Below are positions 26,131 to 34,849 of a DNA stretch of 64,000 nucleotides, piece by piece. The notes under the pieces were generated by a model that was not told the DNA's origin, made no database searches, and saw only the letters and a program-made list of their open reading frames with translations. Each line of letters opens with the position of its first letter. Position 1 is the stretch's first letter. Source of the stretch: an uncultured Mycoplasmatota bacterium (lineage in GTDB: Bacteria > Bacillota_I > Bacilli_A > RF39 > UBA660); the NCBI GenBank assembly GCA_900546055.1, contig URBG01000001.1, positions 1 to 64,000 of the forward strand. Reading direction: 5' to 3'. The position numbers were made by a program, and so were the translations under genes.

Positions 26131-26763
26131 ATGAGAGAAAAATTTAAAGATTATTTGAATAAGGATCATACTTTTGATAAAAGTACAATGGTTGGAATAA
26201 TTTGTTTAATCGTTGTTATTGCGGGAGTGTTTGGATTTTTATATGAATTTGTTTTTTACTTTTTTAATAGCGGCATGAAGGAATTTTATTGGCGAGGCGG
26301 TAATTTTTTACCTTGGATTAATATATACGCGATTGGTGCGGTTATGATATTTTTGTTAACTTATAGATTTAGGAAAAAACCATGGCTGATTTTTTTAATC
26401 AGTGTTGTTTCTAGTGGTATATTAGAATATATTGGTGGCTGGGGCATGGAACAGTTTAATGATGTTAAGTGCTGGGACTATGATTCAGAAATTTTAAGTT
26501 TTGGAAGTATTAATGGTTATGTTTGTTTACGAAGTGTTTTAGTATTTGGTTTTTCTAGTTTGCTATTAATGTATTTGATTGTTCCCTTTTGCTTTTATTT
26601 AGCAAAACATATCGATAAAAAAGTTTTTTTAGCGTTTAGTTATACTTTGTGTACAATCTTTTTACTCGATGAACTTTATAATTTAGTGTTTGCTAATTTG
26701 TTCTCATTACCTAGAGCATCAGTTATTTATAAAGCTTTGGGTTTCAAATATTTATATTTTTAG
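26131..26763 (+). CDS. CmpB-like membrane protein (putative type IV ABC permease family)
   Basis: A 210-residue protein with five or six spans, in the ABC_trans_CmpB (PF06541) family, named as a putative ABC permease but without a proven transport role. Support: LISVVSSGILEYIGGWGMEQ, then KCWDYDSEILSFGSINGYVCL, which is the family's W-D-Y-S plus N-G-x-x-C-L pattern. I start at the ATG with GGAAG eight bases ahead; an ATG five codons upstream and a TTG further up are possible. No ABC ATPase is adjacent, so the permease idea is weak. A terminator follows. Confidence 0.78.
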   Translation: MREKFKDYLNKDHTFDKSTMVGIICLIVVIAGVFGFLYEFVFYFFNSGMKEFYWRGGNFLPWINIYAIGAVMIFLLTYRFRKKPWLIFLISVVSSGILEYIGGWGMEQFNDVKCWDYDSEILSFGSINGYVCLRSVLVFGFSSLLLMYLIVPFCFYLAKHIDKKVFLAFSYTLCTIFLLDELYNLVFANLFSLPRASVIYKALGFKYLYF

Positions 26764-26777
26764 CTTTTAAAATATAT

Positions 26778-26808
26778 AAAAAGCATAGTTTTAGTTTACT
26801 ATGCTTTT
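26778..26808 (+). terminator. intrinsic terminator
   Basis: AAAAGCATAG / CTATGCTTTT, ten-pair hairpin with a T tract. Confidence 0.85.
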
Positions 26809-26848
26809 ATGTTGGGTAAATTTTATGGTTATTACGTTTAAAGAATAT

Positions 26849-26885
26849 TTGCTTAATTTACTTATTATGTTATAAATGTTATAAT
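26849..26885 (+). promoter_or_regulatory. promoter region of rarA
   Basis: TTGCTT at 26849-26854 with TATAAA at 26871-26876 (16-base spacer). A second TATAAT sits at 26880-26885, but a start there would leave almost no leader before the ribosome site. Confidence 0.55.
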
Positions 26886-26902
26886 TTATAAAGGTGATGT
26901 TT

Positions 26903-28111
26903 ATGAAACCTTTAGCGGATATGCTTCGTCCAAATACTTTAAATGATATTGTTGGACAAAGACATCTTATTGGAGAAAACAAAGTTTTAAGAAATTTAGT
27001 TAATAATAAAAAAATATTTTCAATGATTTTATATGGCCCTTGTGGAACTGGAAAGACAACTTTGGCTTATACAATTATTAATGAATTAAATTTGGAATAT
27101 GGTTTTTTAAACGCGGTTATAAATAGTAAAAAGGATTTTGACGAAATGGTAACTAAAGCGAAGGAAATAGATGGCTTTGTTTTAATTATGGATGAAATTC
27201 ATCGTTTAAATAAAGACAAGCAAGATTTGCTTCTTCCCTATCTTGAAAATGGAATTATTACTTTAATTGGAATGACAACGGCTAATCCATATCATTCTAT
27301 TAATCCAGCAATAAGAAGTAGATGTCAACTATTTGAACTTAAACCTTTAGAAATTTCTGATATTAAGGAAGGACTTAAAAAGGGATTTGAGCATTTGGAT
27401 AAATTATCAATTGATGAAGATGCTTTAGATTATATTGCTTCTTTGGCTGGTGGCGACCTTAGATTTGCATATAATTTGCTTGAGGTGGCATATTACTCTT
27501 CTTCGGATTTTAAAATTGATTTAGAGTTACTTAAAAAGATAAATAATAAACCTAACCTCTATATTGATAAGAATGATGATGGTTATTATGATGTAATTAG
27601 TGCTTTGCAAAAATCCATTCGTGGTAGTGATGTTGATGCAGCTCTTCATTATTTAGCAAGATTAATCGAAGCTGATGATTTAGATATTATATTTAGACGT
27701 TTGAGTGTTATTGCTTATGAAGATATTGGTTTAGCGAACCCAAGTATTGGTCCAAGATTAAATGCTTGTATTATGGCGTGCGAACGTTTAGGTCTTCCAG
27801 AAGCGCGTATTCCTTTAGGTGAAATAGTTATTGAAATGGCTTTATCGCCTAAAAGTAATAGTGCTTATATGGCAATTGATGCAGCATTAAATGACATTCG
27901 TAAGGGCAATGTTGGTAAAGTTCCATCACATATAAAAACTAATTCTAAGGATTATAAATACCCACATAACTATAAAGGGAGTTTTGTTAAACAGCAGTAT
28001 TTACCGGCTGAGCTAGTTGGAAGAAAATATTATATTCCTAAAAATACTAGTAAATATGAATGCAGTATTAAAGAAATTTACGATAAGCTTGAAAGAGTAA
28101 AAGAAAATTAA
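26903..28111 (+). CDS. rarA: replication-associated recombination protein RarA (MgsA)
   Basis: A 402-residue AAA+ ATPase related to clamp loaders and RuvB that acts at stalled replication forks. Walker A is YGPCGTGKTTL (residues about 47-57), Walker B is LIMDEIHR, sensor 1 is GMTTANPYHSINPAIRSRCQLF, which holds the arginine finger, here shown in two adjoining parts. The N-terminal PLADMLRPNTLNDIVGQ is the family opening. The C-terminal tetramer domain includes YEDIGLANP and GEIVIEMALSPKSN. AAGGTGA precedes the ATG. Length is typical. Confidence 0.95.
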   Translation: MKPLADMLRPNTLNDIVGQRHLIGENKVLRNLVNNKKIFSMILYGPCGTGKTTLAYTIINELNLEYGFLNAVINSKKDFDEMVTKAKEIDGFVLIMDEIHRLNKDKQDLLLPYLENGIITLIGMTTANPYHSINPAIRSRCQLFELKPLEISDIKEGLKKGFEHLDKLSIDEDALDYIASLAGGDLRFAYNLLEVAYYSSSDFKIDLELLKKINNKPNLYIDKNDDGYYDVISALQKSIRGSDVDAALHYLARLIEADDLDIIFRRLSVIAYEDIGLANPSIGPRLNACIMACERLGLPEARIPLGEIVIEMALSPKSNSAYMAIDAALNDIRKGNVGKVPSHIKTNSKDYKYPHNYKGSFVKQQYLPAELVGRKYYIPKNTSKYECSIKEIYDKLERVKEN

Positions 28112-28134
28112 AAAGATAGAGATTTCTATCTTTT
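28111..28134. terminator. bidirectional terminator between rarA and holA
   Basis: AAAAGATAGA / TCTATCTTTT hairpin in the 14-base gap of two convergent genes, with A and T tracts on its sides. Confidence 0.8.
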
Positions 28135-29049
28135 TAGTATGAATAATTCTAAGGCTAGATCTTTATCGGTTTTGCCAGTTTTGATATCGATATCAATATT
28201 GGCTAGTTCTGACAAATAAGTTAGTAAGGTTTTACTATCGTAACTTCGACTATTTTGAATTGCTAATTTAACACGGTAAGGATGTATTTTTAAAATGCTA
28301 GCAATATCTTTTTCTGACAATCCTTTTTTTAATAATTGTTTTGATTGATACATGATACGAAATTGGTTAGAAAGCATAATAATAATTTTTATTGGTTCCT
28401 CATTAACTTTTAGCATTTCATAATATATTTCTAAGGCTTTATCTTTGTTATCCTTGACAATATAATCAATTAGTTTAAAAATATCAATATCGATAGTTTT
28501 AGTAGTTAGATTTATAATGTCATCGTTTGTAATATTTATATCACTGTCTTTATATATTTTAATTTTATTTATTTCATTTTCGAGAATTAAGGGATTGGCG
28601 CCTACTCTATCGATCAACAAATTGATTGTTGCTGGTGAGATGTTATAATCTTTGAAATTTCTTTTAACAAGATCTATGGCATTAATATTGTCATTAAAAC
28701 TTTTAACGGTCCCCTCTTTTTTGATAGTTTTAGTTATTTTTTTGCGCTCATCAATTTTTTCGTTGTTGACGGTGAAAATTAAGGTGGTGTTAGGATTGGA
28801 ATTTTTTAGATATTCCTCAATTATCTCGGCATCTTTACTTGTACTACCAGTAAACATATTAGCGTTTTCACATATTACTAGTTTTTTTTCATCAAATAAA
28901 GAAATTGTTTGACAATCATCTATAACATCTTTAATAGAATTATTATCTAAATCATAGTAACTGATATTAATTGGGTTGAATGTTTTTTGAATTGTTTCTA
29001 TCTCTTTTTTTATTAAAAATTGTTTAGTTCCGTAAAATAAATACAACAT
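28126..29049 (-). CDS. holA: DNA polymerase III delta subunit HolA
   Basis: A 307-residue clamp-loader subunit that opens the sliding clamp. The N-terminal MLYLFYGTKQFLIKKEIETI, the SLFDEKKLVICENANMF strand and the later RVGANPLILENEINKI are family segments. The middle helical domain and the C-terminal collar part, with MLSNQFRIMYQSKQLL and LKIHPYRVKLAIQ, are in the right order. The ATG with AGGTGA five bases upstream is preferred over one three codons earlier. ComEC lies far away, unlike the usual comEC-holA neighbours in Bacilli. Confidence 0.93.
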   Translation of the reverse strand: MLYLFYGTKQFLIKKEIETIQKTFNPINISYYDLDNNSIKDVIDDCQTISLFDEKKLVICENANMFTGSTSKDAEIIEEYLKNSNPNTTLIFTVNNEKIDERKKITKTIKKEGTVKSFNDNINAIDLVKRNFKDYNISPATINLLIDRVGANPLILENEINKIKIYKDSDINITNDDIINLTTKTIDIDIFKLIDYIVKDNKDKALEIYYEMLKVNEEPIKIIIMLSNQFRIMYQSKQLLKKGLSEKDIASILKIHPYRVKLAIQNSRSYDSKTLLTYLSELANIDIDIKTGKTDKDLALELFILKR

Positions 29050-29118
29050 TGTAATCACCTAAATTTTCTATTTAATTTATTATACCAAATTTTTATATAC
29101 TTGGTCTAGGGTATGTTA

Positions 29119-29142
29119 AAAAGTCACTAGAAAGTGACTTTA
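29119..29142 (-). terminator. terminator after the two-component operon
   Basis: AAAGTCACT / AGTGACTTT hairpin overlapping the kinase stop codon, with T residues on the minus strand. Confidence 0.75.
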
Positions 29143-30570
29143 TGATTTATCAATTTCAAAATAGAATGTGCTTCCTTTTGATGAACTACTAACACCATAT
29201 TTGCATTTATGATTTTGAAGAATGTTTTTAACGATGGATAGACCAAGTCCGGTTCCATATTCATTGCGCTTATGTTTTTTATCGCTATGATAATATTTAT
29301 CCCAAATATATTTTAAATCTTCTTCTTTAATGCCGGCCCCAGAGTCTGCAATTTCGATTAGATATGTATTTTCTTTTTCGGTAATACTGACGGTAACTTT
29401 TTTATCTTTTCCAGTATAATTGATGGCATTATTTATTAAATTGTAAATAACTTGATATATTCTTTTTTTATCAGCTAGAACATTCGCTTCTTTTGGATGC
29501 TTGAAAACAAATTTATAGTTTTCTTTTTCGGTTAAAATAGCAAATCTTTTGATTATTTGATTAGTTAATTCTACGAGATTAAATTCTTCATATGTTAATC
29601 CTGATTCACTGTTTTGCAAAGCTGATAAGTCTAGAATATCATTAACTAATAGATTTAATCTATCGGCTTCATTAATAATGGTATTAAGATTTTCTTCGCG
29701 TTTTTTCTTATTTTTATAAGTTAAATCACGAACCATTTCGGCATAGGCTTTAATCATGGTTAATGGTGTTTTTAAATCATGAGAGACATTGGCCATCAAG
29801 TCACGTTTTAGTTCTTCTGTTTTTGATAATTCTTGTCTGGTGTAGTTTAAAGTATCAACTAATTCATTTATCTCATATATATCTTCATTTGATGAGAAAA
29901 TTACATTGTAGTCGCCTTCTGCTAATTTTTTGGCATCTTTACTAATTTTAGTAATTGGTTTTGAAAGTTTTTTGGAAATGAAGTAGCCAATAACAAATGA
30001 GAGAATTAAAACAACTAAAGTAACATATATTAATTGACTTTGAAGGATTGTAATTGTACTATCCATTGGAACTAGTGATGCATTAACAAAAGCGTAAGTA
30101 CTATTGTCTAATTTTAAAGCGTATATTAACGTTTCGTTTTGAAACTTGTTGTTAATTAGATTGTACTTTTTTTGGTTTTCTCCGCTTCTAATAAAATCTT
30201 TTTTAACATCAAAATTTCGATTACCAAATTCCATACAGCCTTGATTGAAATATGTTCCGTTGTAATTATTGGTGTTTTCGTTATATATTTCTATACAAAT
30301 GCCATTTTTCATAGCAATGCTTTCTAATGAATCGAGGTTATTTTTTTCATAATCTTTTTTTAATTCCTCTGCAGCGTTGTTTAATTCTTTGGTCTTATAA
30401 TGTTCATAATAACTATCTAGGAATACTATTTGGAAAAACCATAGAAAACCTAAAATTAGTACAGAAAAAATAATGAGAAAAAGCCAGATATTAGTGGCCA
30501 TACTGTTTTTCTTTATTTTTTGACTAATAAGGCTTTTAAATTTTTTTAAGTTAGTTTTTATCTGTGACAA
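29140..30570 (-). CDS. sensor histidine kinase
   Basis: A 476-residue membrane kinase. Two spans (about residues 27-50 and 180-200) frame an outer sensor region of about 130 residues with two cysteines (GICIEIY and GCMEFG). Then follow HAMP, the HisKA box with NVSHDLKTPLTMIKAY, and HATPase motifs: NLINNAINYT (N box), IADSGAGI (G1) and GTGLGLSIVKNI (G2). The start is TTG and overlaps the response regulator gene by 20 bases; GAGGAG lies rather far upstream, so the exact start is less sure. Signal and targets are unknown. Confidence 0.93.
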   Translation of the reverse strand: MSQIKTNLKKFKSLISQKIKKNSMATNIWLFLIIFSVLILGFLWFFQIVFLDSYYEHYKTKELNNAAEELKKDYEKNNLDSLESIAMKNGICIEIYNENTNNYNGTYFNQGCMEFGNRNFDVKKDFIRSGENQKKYNLINNKFQNETLIYALKLDNSTYAFVNASLVPMDSTITILQSQLIYVTLVVLILSFVIGYFISKKLSKPITKISKDAKKLAEGDYNVIFSSNEDIYEINELVDTLNYTRQELSKTEELKRDLMANVSHDLKTPLTMIKAYAEMVRDLTYKNKKKREENLNTIINEADRLNLLVNDILDLSALQNSESGLTYEEFNLVELTNQIIKRFAILTEKENYKFVFKHPKEANVLADKKRIYQVIYNLINNAINYTGKDKKVTVSITEKENTYLIEIADSGAGIKEEDLKYIWDKYYHSDKKHKRNEYGTGLGLSIVKNILQNHKCKYGVSSSSKGSTFYFEIDKS

Positions 30571-31219
30571 ATTTATAACCTACTCCTCTAACGGTGATAA
30601 TTAAATCACGGTATTTTCCTAAATTATTACGAAGCATTTTAATGTGAGTATCGACAGTGCGGTCATCCCCGAAGAAATCATAGCCCCAAAGATTACTTAA
30701 AAGTTGTTCCCTTGATAAAGCAATATTTTTGTTTTTAACAAAATGACAAAGCAGTTCATATTCTTTTGGCGTAAGTTTTAGTTCTTTATTGTCAATATAG
30801 ACACTATGAGCGTCGTAATTAATGGTTAGGTCATCATACACATACATATTGTCTAAATTGGTTCCACAGCGCTTTAAAATGGCTTTTATGCGAGCAATTA
30901 GTTCCTTTGGACTAAAGGGCTTTGTTAAATAATCATCGGTGCCTAAATCGAAGCCAGCTAGTTTGTCATATTCTTCGGTTCTTGCAGAAAGAATAATGAC
31001 GGGAATATTATTAATTTTTTTCATTTCTTTTAAAAATGTTAAACCGTCCATTTTTGGCATCATAATATCTAAGACGACTAAATCTATTTCATTGTTTTTT
31101 ATTATTTCTAGAGCTTCTTTACCATCTTCAGCTTCTAAGGTTTCAAACTTTTCATTTTTAGCGTATTCAGTAATAACGTCTCTAATTAGTTTTTCGTCAT
31201 CAACAATAAGTAGTTTCAT
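30551..31219 (-). CDS. OmpR/PhoB-family response regulator
   Basis: A 222-residue regulator. The receiver domain has the acidic pocket (IVDDEK), the phosphorylated Asp in VVLDIMMPKMDG, the Ser/Thr switch in ILSARTEEYDK and Lys in YLTKPFSP. The C-terminal winged helix (about residues 130-220) contains LTPKEYELLCHF and RTVDTHIKMLRNNLG, typical of OmpR/PhoB. AGGAGG precedes the ATG. It is followed by, and overlaps, its kinase gene, so the pair works together. Confidence 0.95.
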   Translation of the reverse strand: MKLLIVDDEKLIRDVITEYAKNEKFETLEAEDGKEALEIIKNNEIDLVVLDIMMPKMDGLTFLKEMKKINNIPVIILSARTEEYDKLAGFDLGTDDYLTKPFSPKELIARIKAILKRCGTNLDNMYVYDDLTINYDAHSVYIDNKELKLTPKEYELLCHFVKNKNIALSREQLLSNLWGYDFFGDDRTVDTHIKMLRNNLGKYRDLIITVRGVGYKFVTDKN

Positions 31220-31262
31220 AATCTTACCTCCTAATATAATTATATATTAATACTGTGATTTT

Positions 31263-32204
31263 TTAGTGAAAAGTACTTTTTTTATAAGTTTTTTCAGTGT
31301 TTGGGTTACTACTTGTACTGAAATTAAAATGGTTATGGCCGGCTTTTATTATTTGGTTATTTAGAATAAGATACTGTGTAAAAGTGACCTTATGGAATCT
31401 TCCTGTGCTGTCTAATAGAAAATCACCGCTGACAAAGCCTGGAGGAAAGCCGTCTTTTGTTTCATCACTTAATGTCATACAAAACATAGTTGGTGTATAA
31501 TTATCTACTTTAAATTGGTAACGGTGACCATGGGCAGAAACTTTGCATGTACCATCAACTGATTTTAAGTCTCTAGCTTGATGAGCCATTGTTATTTCAT
31601 CACTGCCAATTCTTAAGCGTTGGACACCAAAACCCAGAGATATTATATCATCTCTTTCAGCAGTTTCATTTAAAAGTGTATGGAGATCTATACCAAGACT
31701 TCTTGTAAAATCTCCTTCATGGTTTCCTAATACATTTATATTAAGAATTCTTTCATCTTTTGGATAATTTTCTAAAAAATAATATAGTTGTTCTAAATGG
31801 GTTTTGTGCATGTGAGGGTTTAGCAGTCCTTCTACTATGTCCCCTAAATTTATAATTATAGAATATCCGTTGTCAACTGCAAATTGATATAAAATTTTTG
31901 CATAATCTAAGTTTTCCTTTTTACTTCCAATGTGTTGATCGGCGGCAAAGAGAAAACTAACCTGATTACCAGGAACGCCATAAAGTGTCGTGAAGGCGTT
32001 TGTTAGTTGTTTAGAAACTACAAATTTTTGCGTACCATTATAATATATTTGCCTATTAATGTTATAACCATATCTTTTTAGCGTTTCTAATCTTCGTTTA
32101 AAGCTTTCTTTGTTTATCCCTAATTTTTTACAGATTAATTCATTTGGTGTTCCTTTGATTAATAAATCGATAAGTTGTTTATTTGTTTGTGATAGTTGTT
32201 CCAT
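31263..32204 (-). CDS. metallophosphoesterase with N-terminal helix-turn-helix
   Basis: A 313-residue protein. Residues 1-50 look like a small helix-turn-helix (LIDLLIKGTPNELICKKLGI). The rest is a calcineurin-like phosphoesterase: FAADQHIGS (D-x-H), NLGDIVEG (G-D), NVLGNHEGDF (G-N-H-E), MAHQ and SAHGHRY (G-H-x-H-like) supply the two-metal site. The substrate is not clear; similar domains cut nucleic acids, nucleotides or phosphodiesters. It has a good promoter of its own upstream. An N-terminal DNA-binding domain on a phosphoesterase hints at a DNA substrate, but this is inference. Confidence 0.8.
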   Translation of the reverse strand: MEQLSQTNKQLIDLLIKGTPNELICKKLGINKESFKRRLETLKRYGYNINRQIYYNGTQKFVVSKQLTNAFTTLYGVPGNQVSFLFAADQHIGSKKENLDYAKILYQFAVDNGYSIIINLGDIVEGLLNPHMHKTHLEQLYYFLENYPKDERILNINVLGNHEGDFTRSLGIDLHTLLNETAERDDIISLGFGVQRLRIGSDEITMAHQARDLKSVDGTCKVSAHGHRYQFKVDNYTPTMFCMTLSDETKDGFPPGFVSGDFLLDSTGRFHKVTFTQYLILNNQIIKAGHNHFNFSTSSNPNTEKTYKKSTFH

Positions 32205-32232
32205 GTTGTTTCCCCCTATACTGCTTAATTAA

Positions 32233-32261
32233 ATTGTAATTCCTTACTACGACTTTGTCAA
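32233..32261 (-). promoter_or_regulatory. promoter of the metallophosphoesterase gene
   Basis: On the minus strand TTGACA (32261-32256) and TACAAT (32238-32233), spacer 17, about 29 bases before the ATG. Confidence 0.75.
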
Positions 32262-32273
32262 TATACAAACAAA

Positions 32274-32299
32274 AAGAAATGGTTTGTTTTCCATTTCTT
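32274..32299 (-). terminator. terminator after uppP
   Basis: AGAAATGG / CCATTTCT hairpin with TTTTT on the minus strand, directly after the uppP stop. Confidence 0.8.
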
Positions 32300-33100
32300 C
32301 TATAAAAATAATATAACTAATGCGCCTGCAATAATACAGTAGTAAACGAAATATATAAGTTTGCCTTTAAGCATTATATTTCTAAACCATTTTGTTGCGA
32401 AGAATGTAACTATACAAGCAGCTATTGCTCCTACGATATAGCACATTAATAAGTTAGGCTCAATTCCTGTTTCAGCGATATCTTTTACACCTAAAGCCAT
32501 AGTGGCTAAGGTGATTGGAATATATAACATGAATGAGAATTTGAAAGCGGTTTCTCTTTTTAAACCTGAGAACATACCACCTACTAAAGTAGCGCCACTG
32601 CGGCTAATTCCTGGAAGTAGTGCGACTACTTGAAATAAACCGATTTGTAAAGCATCTTTAAAGGTAATTTGTTCATCATCTTTACGTCCTTTTAGTTTTC
32701 TAATTAAGAATAGGAATAAAGCGGTTATTAGTAAAGCAACTCCAACAAATTTTACATCACTTAAATGTTCACTAATAAAATCTTTGGTTAATACACCAAC
32801 AATGCCTGCTGGAATTGTTCCAATAATTATTAACAAGCAGTATTTAAATCCACTTTGGTATTCGGCTTTTTTCGTTTTGATATACATAAAGAAGTCTTTA
32901 ATTAATTTAGCAATGTCTTTTCTAAAAATAATAACAATTGCAATAAAACTACCAAAATTAGATATAATTTCAAAATTCAAATCATTTAAAGCTTCAACAT
33001 TAAAAATGTTTTTAAATATTACTAAATGCCCACTAGATGAAACGGGTATTGGCTCAGTAAATCCTTGGATTATTCCTAAAATTAAATATATAAGTAACAT
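32300..33100 (-). CDS. uppP: undecaprenyl-diphosphatase UppP (BacA)
   Basis: A 266-residue membrane enzyme with eight or so spans that dephosphorylates undecaprenyl diphosphate, recycling the carrier for peptidoglycan and other wall glycans; extra copies give bacitracin resistance. The two active-site motifs are IIQGFTEPIPVSSSGHL (residues about 9-25) and LLPGISRSGATLVGG (about residues 160-174). GGAGG precedes the ATG. Every lipid-linked glycan pathway in this window would draw on this carrier pool. Confidence 0.95.
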   Translation of the reverse strand: MLLIYLILGIIQGFTEPIPVSSSGHLVIFKNIFNVEALNDLNFEIISNFGSFIAIVIIFRKDIAKLIKDFFMYIKTKKAEYQSGFKYCLLIIIGTIPAGIVGVLTKDFISEHLSDVKFVGVALLITALFLFLIRKLKGRKDDEQITFKDALQIGLFQVVALLPGISRSGATLVGGMFSGLKRETAFKFSFMLYIPITLATMALGVKDIAETGIEPNLLMCYIVGAIAACIVTFFATKWFRNIMLKGKLIYFVYYCIIAGALVILFL

Positions 33101-33144
33101 AAATCATCCTCCACTATAATTAAGTATATAATAAATACTAGTTA

Positions 33145-33153
33145 ATTATATCA
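33145..33153 (-). promoter_or_regulatory. extended minus-10 promoter for uppP
   Basis: TGATATAAT on the minus strand. Its TGA is also the stop codon of the upstream gene, so promoter and stop share bases. No clear minus-35. Confidence 0.5.
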
Positions 33154-33591
33154 TTTATTTTTGACTTTCACAATTAAAAGTTCTAAATTAGATATTAATT
33201 TTACATCATCTTCTTTAGTTCTTTTTTTGGGTCCTTTTATTTTAAAACCTTGACGTCTTAATCTTTTATTCATATGACGAGATAGCATTAGACTATCAAT
33301 ATTTGAATCATCGTAAATTAGCCCTTTGGGATTTATGGCATAGGCTTCTTTGGCTAAGACAGTGGTTGCTACTCCATAATCTTGAGTTATAACAATGTCA
33401 TCTTTTTTAACGGTATTAGCAATATATAAATCAACGCTGTCATTTCCTTGATCGACATATATTATTTTACTGTAATCAGAGTTTAATATTCTATTAGGGT
33501 CACTACAGATTAAAGTTTTAATTTGATGTTTTTTAGCGGTATCTTCGATTAATTTTATGCTTGGGCAAGCATCAGCGTCAATTATTATCAT
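33151..33591 (-). CDS. YaiI/YqxD family (UPF0178, DUF188) protein
   Basis: A 146-residue PIN-like protein of the YaiI/YqxD family. IIIDADACPSIKLIE at the start and IVITQDYGVATTVLAK in the middle carry the conserved acidic residues, which suggests a metal-dependent nuclease fold, though no activity is established for the family. In Bacillus the homologue sits beside dnaG and sigA; here it is 16 kb from them. AAAGGA precedes the ATG. Confidence 0.9.
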   Translation of the reverse strand: MIIIDADACPSIKLIEDTAKKHQIKTLICSDPNRILNSDYSKIIYVDQGNDSVDLYIANTVKKDDIVITQDYGVATTVLAKEAYAINPKGLIYDDSNIDSLMLSRHMNKRLRRQGFKIKGPKKRTKEDDVKLISNLELLIVKVKNK

Positions 33592-33610
33592 ATTGTTCCT
33601 TTCTATAAGA

Positions 33611-33630
33611 AAAAAGCCTTAAGCGGCTTT
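33611..33630 (-). terminator. terminator of the 125-residue unknown gene
   Basis: AAAGCC / GGCTTT stem overlapping the stop codon, followed on the minus strand by a T run. Confidence 0.7.
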
Positions 33631-33996
33631 ATCAAATACTTTTTGATGACTAGGAGTATCTATTTCGACACTTATAGTTGTTGCTTCCCCTGTTGGATAA
33701 GCAATGTTGTAAATGTTTTTCCATTCTCCCTGAGCGTCTTTAATCCCCTCAAAGTTTTGGACTTTACTATAAGGTACCATGTTATCGATATCTTTTTGGA
33801 ATGTTGCCTGAGTTCTATTTAAACCAAAGCTAACACTATAGATAACGGTTTCAGTTTGTTTTTCGATAGGTTCATCAATACTTTGCCATTCGTTTAGAAA
33901 ACGGGCTAGAACTTCTTCTTTTGAGCTTGAATTAGCCAATTCTTCTTTAAATGCTTCTAAAGTATTTCTATCCATTATATCAATTAAATTTGGCAT
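33619..33996 (-). CDS. conserved-looking 125-residue soluble protein of unknown function
   Basis: A small acidic cytoplasmic protein with no signal or span, starting MPNLIDIMDRNTLEAF and ending HQKVFDKAA. I recognise no family. The start is set by GGAGG seven bases before the ATG; an in-frame extension upstream would run through the promoter and is rejected. The gene has a fully consensus promoter, a strong ribosome site and a terminator overlapping its stop, so it should be a highly expressed single-gene unit. The segment VIYSVSFGLNRTQATFQKD has the look of a folded beta-rich domain, but no role is claimed. Confidence 0.7.
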   Translation of the reverse strand: MPNLIDIMDRNTLEAFKEELANSSSKEEVLARFLNEWQSIDEPIEKQTETVIYSVSFGLNRTQATFQKDIDNMVPYSKVQNFEGIKDAQGEWKNIYNIAYPTGEATTISVEIDTPSHQKVFDKAA

Positions 33997-34023
33997 ATTC
34001 ATTCCTCCAATTCGTACTTTTAG

Positions 34024-34052
34024 ATTATACACTCTTTTTAAAGATATGTCAA
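34024..34052 (-). promoter_or_regulatory. consensus sigma-A promoter for the 125-residue gene
   Basis: On the minus strand TTGACA (34052-34047) and TATAAT (34029-34024) with exactly 17 bases between: a perfect match. The start codon is 28 bases on. Confidence 0.85.
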
Positions 34053-34078
34053 ATGGTGTACAATTATGATTTATTTTG

Positions 34079-34771
34079 CTATTTCTCTTGATTTTTTTGA
34101 TAAGTCTTTGTAAGAGTGTAGTGATTAGGGATTGGCTCATTTTCTAAAAAACTCTCTTCTAAGTTTGAATTACGGTCTAATTTATCATTAGCTATTTTCC
34201 AAGTATAATCCCGCCATTTCTCAATGGAAATCGGCATGTGCATGTATGGATTTTCAAAATGAGTGCATTCACATAAAACTACACTAAAAGGAAGCGATTG
34301 TTCATTTGCAGCTTGAATAATCGAAGTGGTTGCATCACAAGGTTTAAATCCAATAATTGTATCATATCCGGTGATATCCATAGCTTGAGTAAATTCGGCT
34401 TTTACAAGGCGAAGATTCGATAATTTATCAATGGTTAAATTAGGATCCATGACTGTTACGCTTTTAACTGAGGGTATTTGAATTAACTTTTGGGCAAGGG
34501 CTGGATAATAGCCGCACCCTACTTCTAAAATATTACCACTTAGTAAATTTTTTTGTGCGAGATGTTTGATAAATTTTAAATATAAATTTTCGTCGTCTCT
34601 AATTAAACTCAGCCCGCTTTTTAACTGTAATATTATGTCCGGAATTACTTTAAAATCTTCTTCATAAAAGCAAAAATTGTCATATATAAATTCTAATGCT
34701 TCATCTGGATAATTATCTATATCGATTCCTAACTTTTTTATCATCTGTTTTAACTTTTTTACTTTTACCAT
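34079..34771 (-). CDS. SAM-dependent methyltransferase-like protein
   Basis: A 230-residue protein whose middle has ILEVGCGYYPALAQKL (motif I, the SAM-binding glycine loop) and VTVMDPNLT (motif II acid). The N-terminal 70 residues are helical and the C-terminal part has the odd cluster VVLCECTHFENPYMHMP. No specific substrate family is recognised, and the motif after strand 4 is not the usual N/D-P-P-Y/F of nucleic-acid enzymes. It is followed by the strongly promoted 125-residue gene. GAAGTGA precedes the ATG. Confidence 0.6.
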   Translation of the reverse strand: MVKVKKLKQMIKKLGIDIDNYPDEALEFIYDNFCFYEEDFKVIPDIILQLKSGLSLIRDDENLYLKFIKHLAQKNLLSGNILEVGCGYYPALAQKLIQIPSVKSVTVMDPNLTIDKLSNLRLVKAEFTQAMDITGYDTIIGFKPCDATTSIIQAANEQSLPFSVVLCECTHFENPYMHMPISIEKWRDYTWKIANDKLDRNSNLEESFLENEPIPNHYTLTKTYQKNQEK

Positions 34772-34829
34772 TTTATCACTTCACTTATATATTAATATTT
34801 TAACTATTTTTTGTTTTTTGTCAAGCAAA

Positions 34830-34849
34830 AAGAATAGTAAACTATTCTT
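34830..34849 (-). terminator. terminator after the ABC exporter genes
   Basis: AAGAATAGT / ACTATTCTT hairpin overlapping the stop codon, followed by TTTTT on the minus strand. Confidence 0.85.

Noticed and set aside
33997..34140. N-terminal extension of the 125-residue protein up to 34140
   Set aside because: It would run through a perfect promoter and the ribosome site, and would overlap the methyltransferase-like gene; the ATG at 33996 is better supported.
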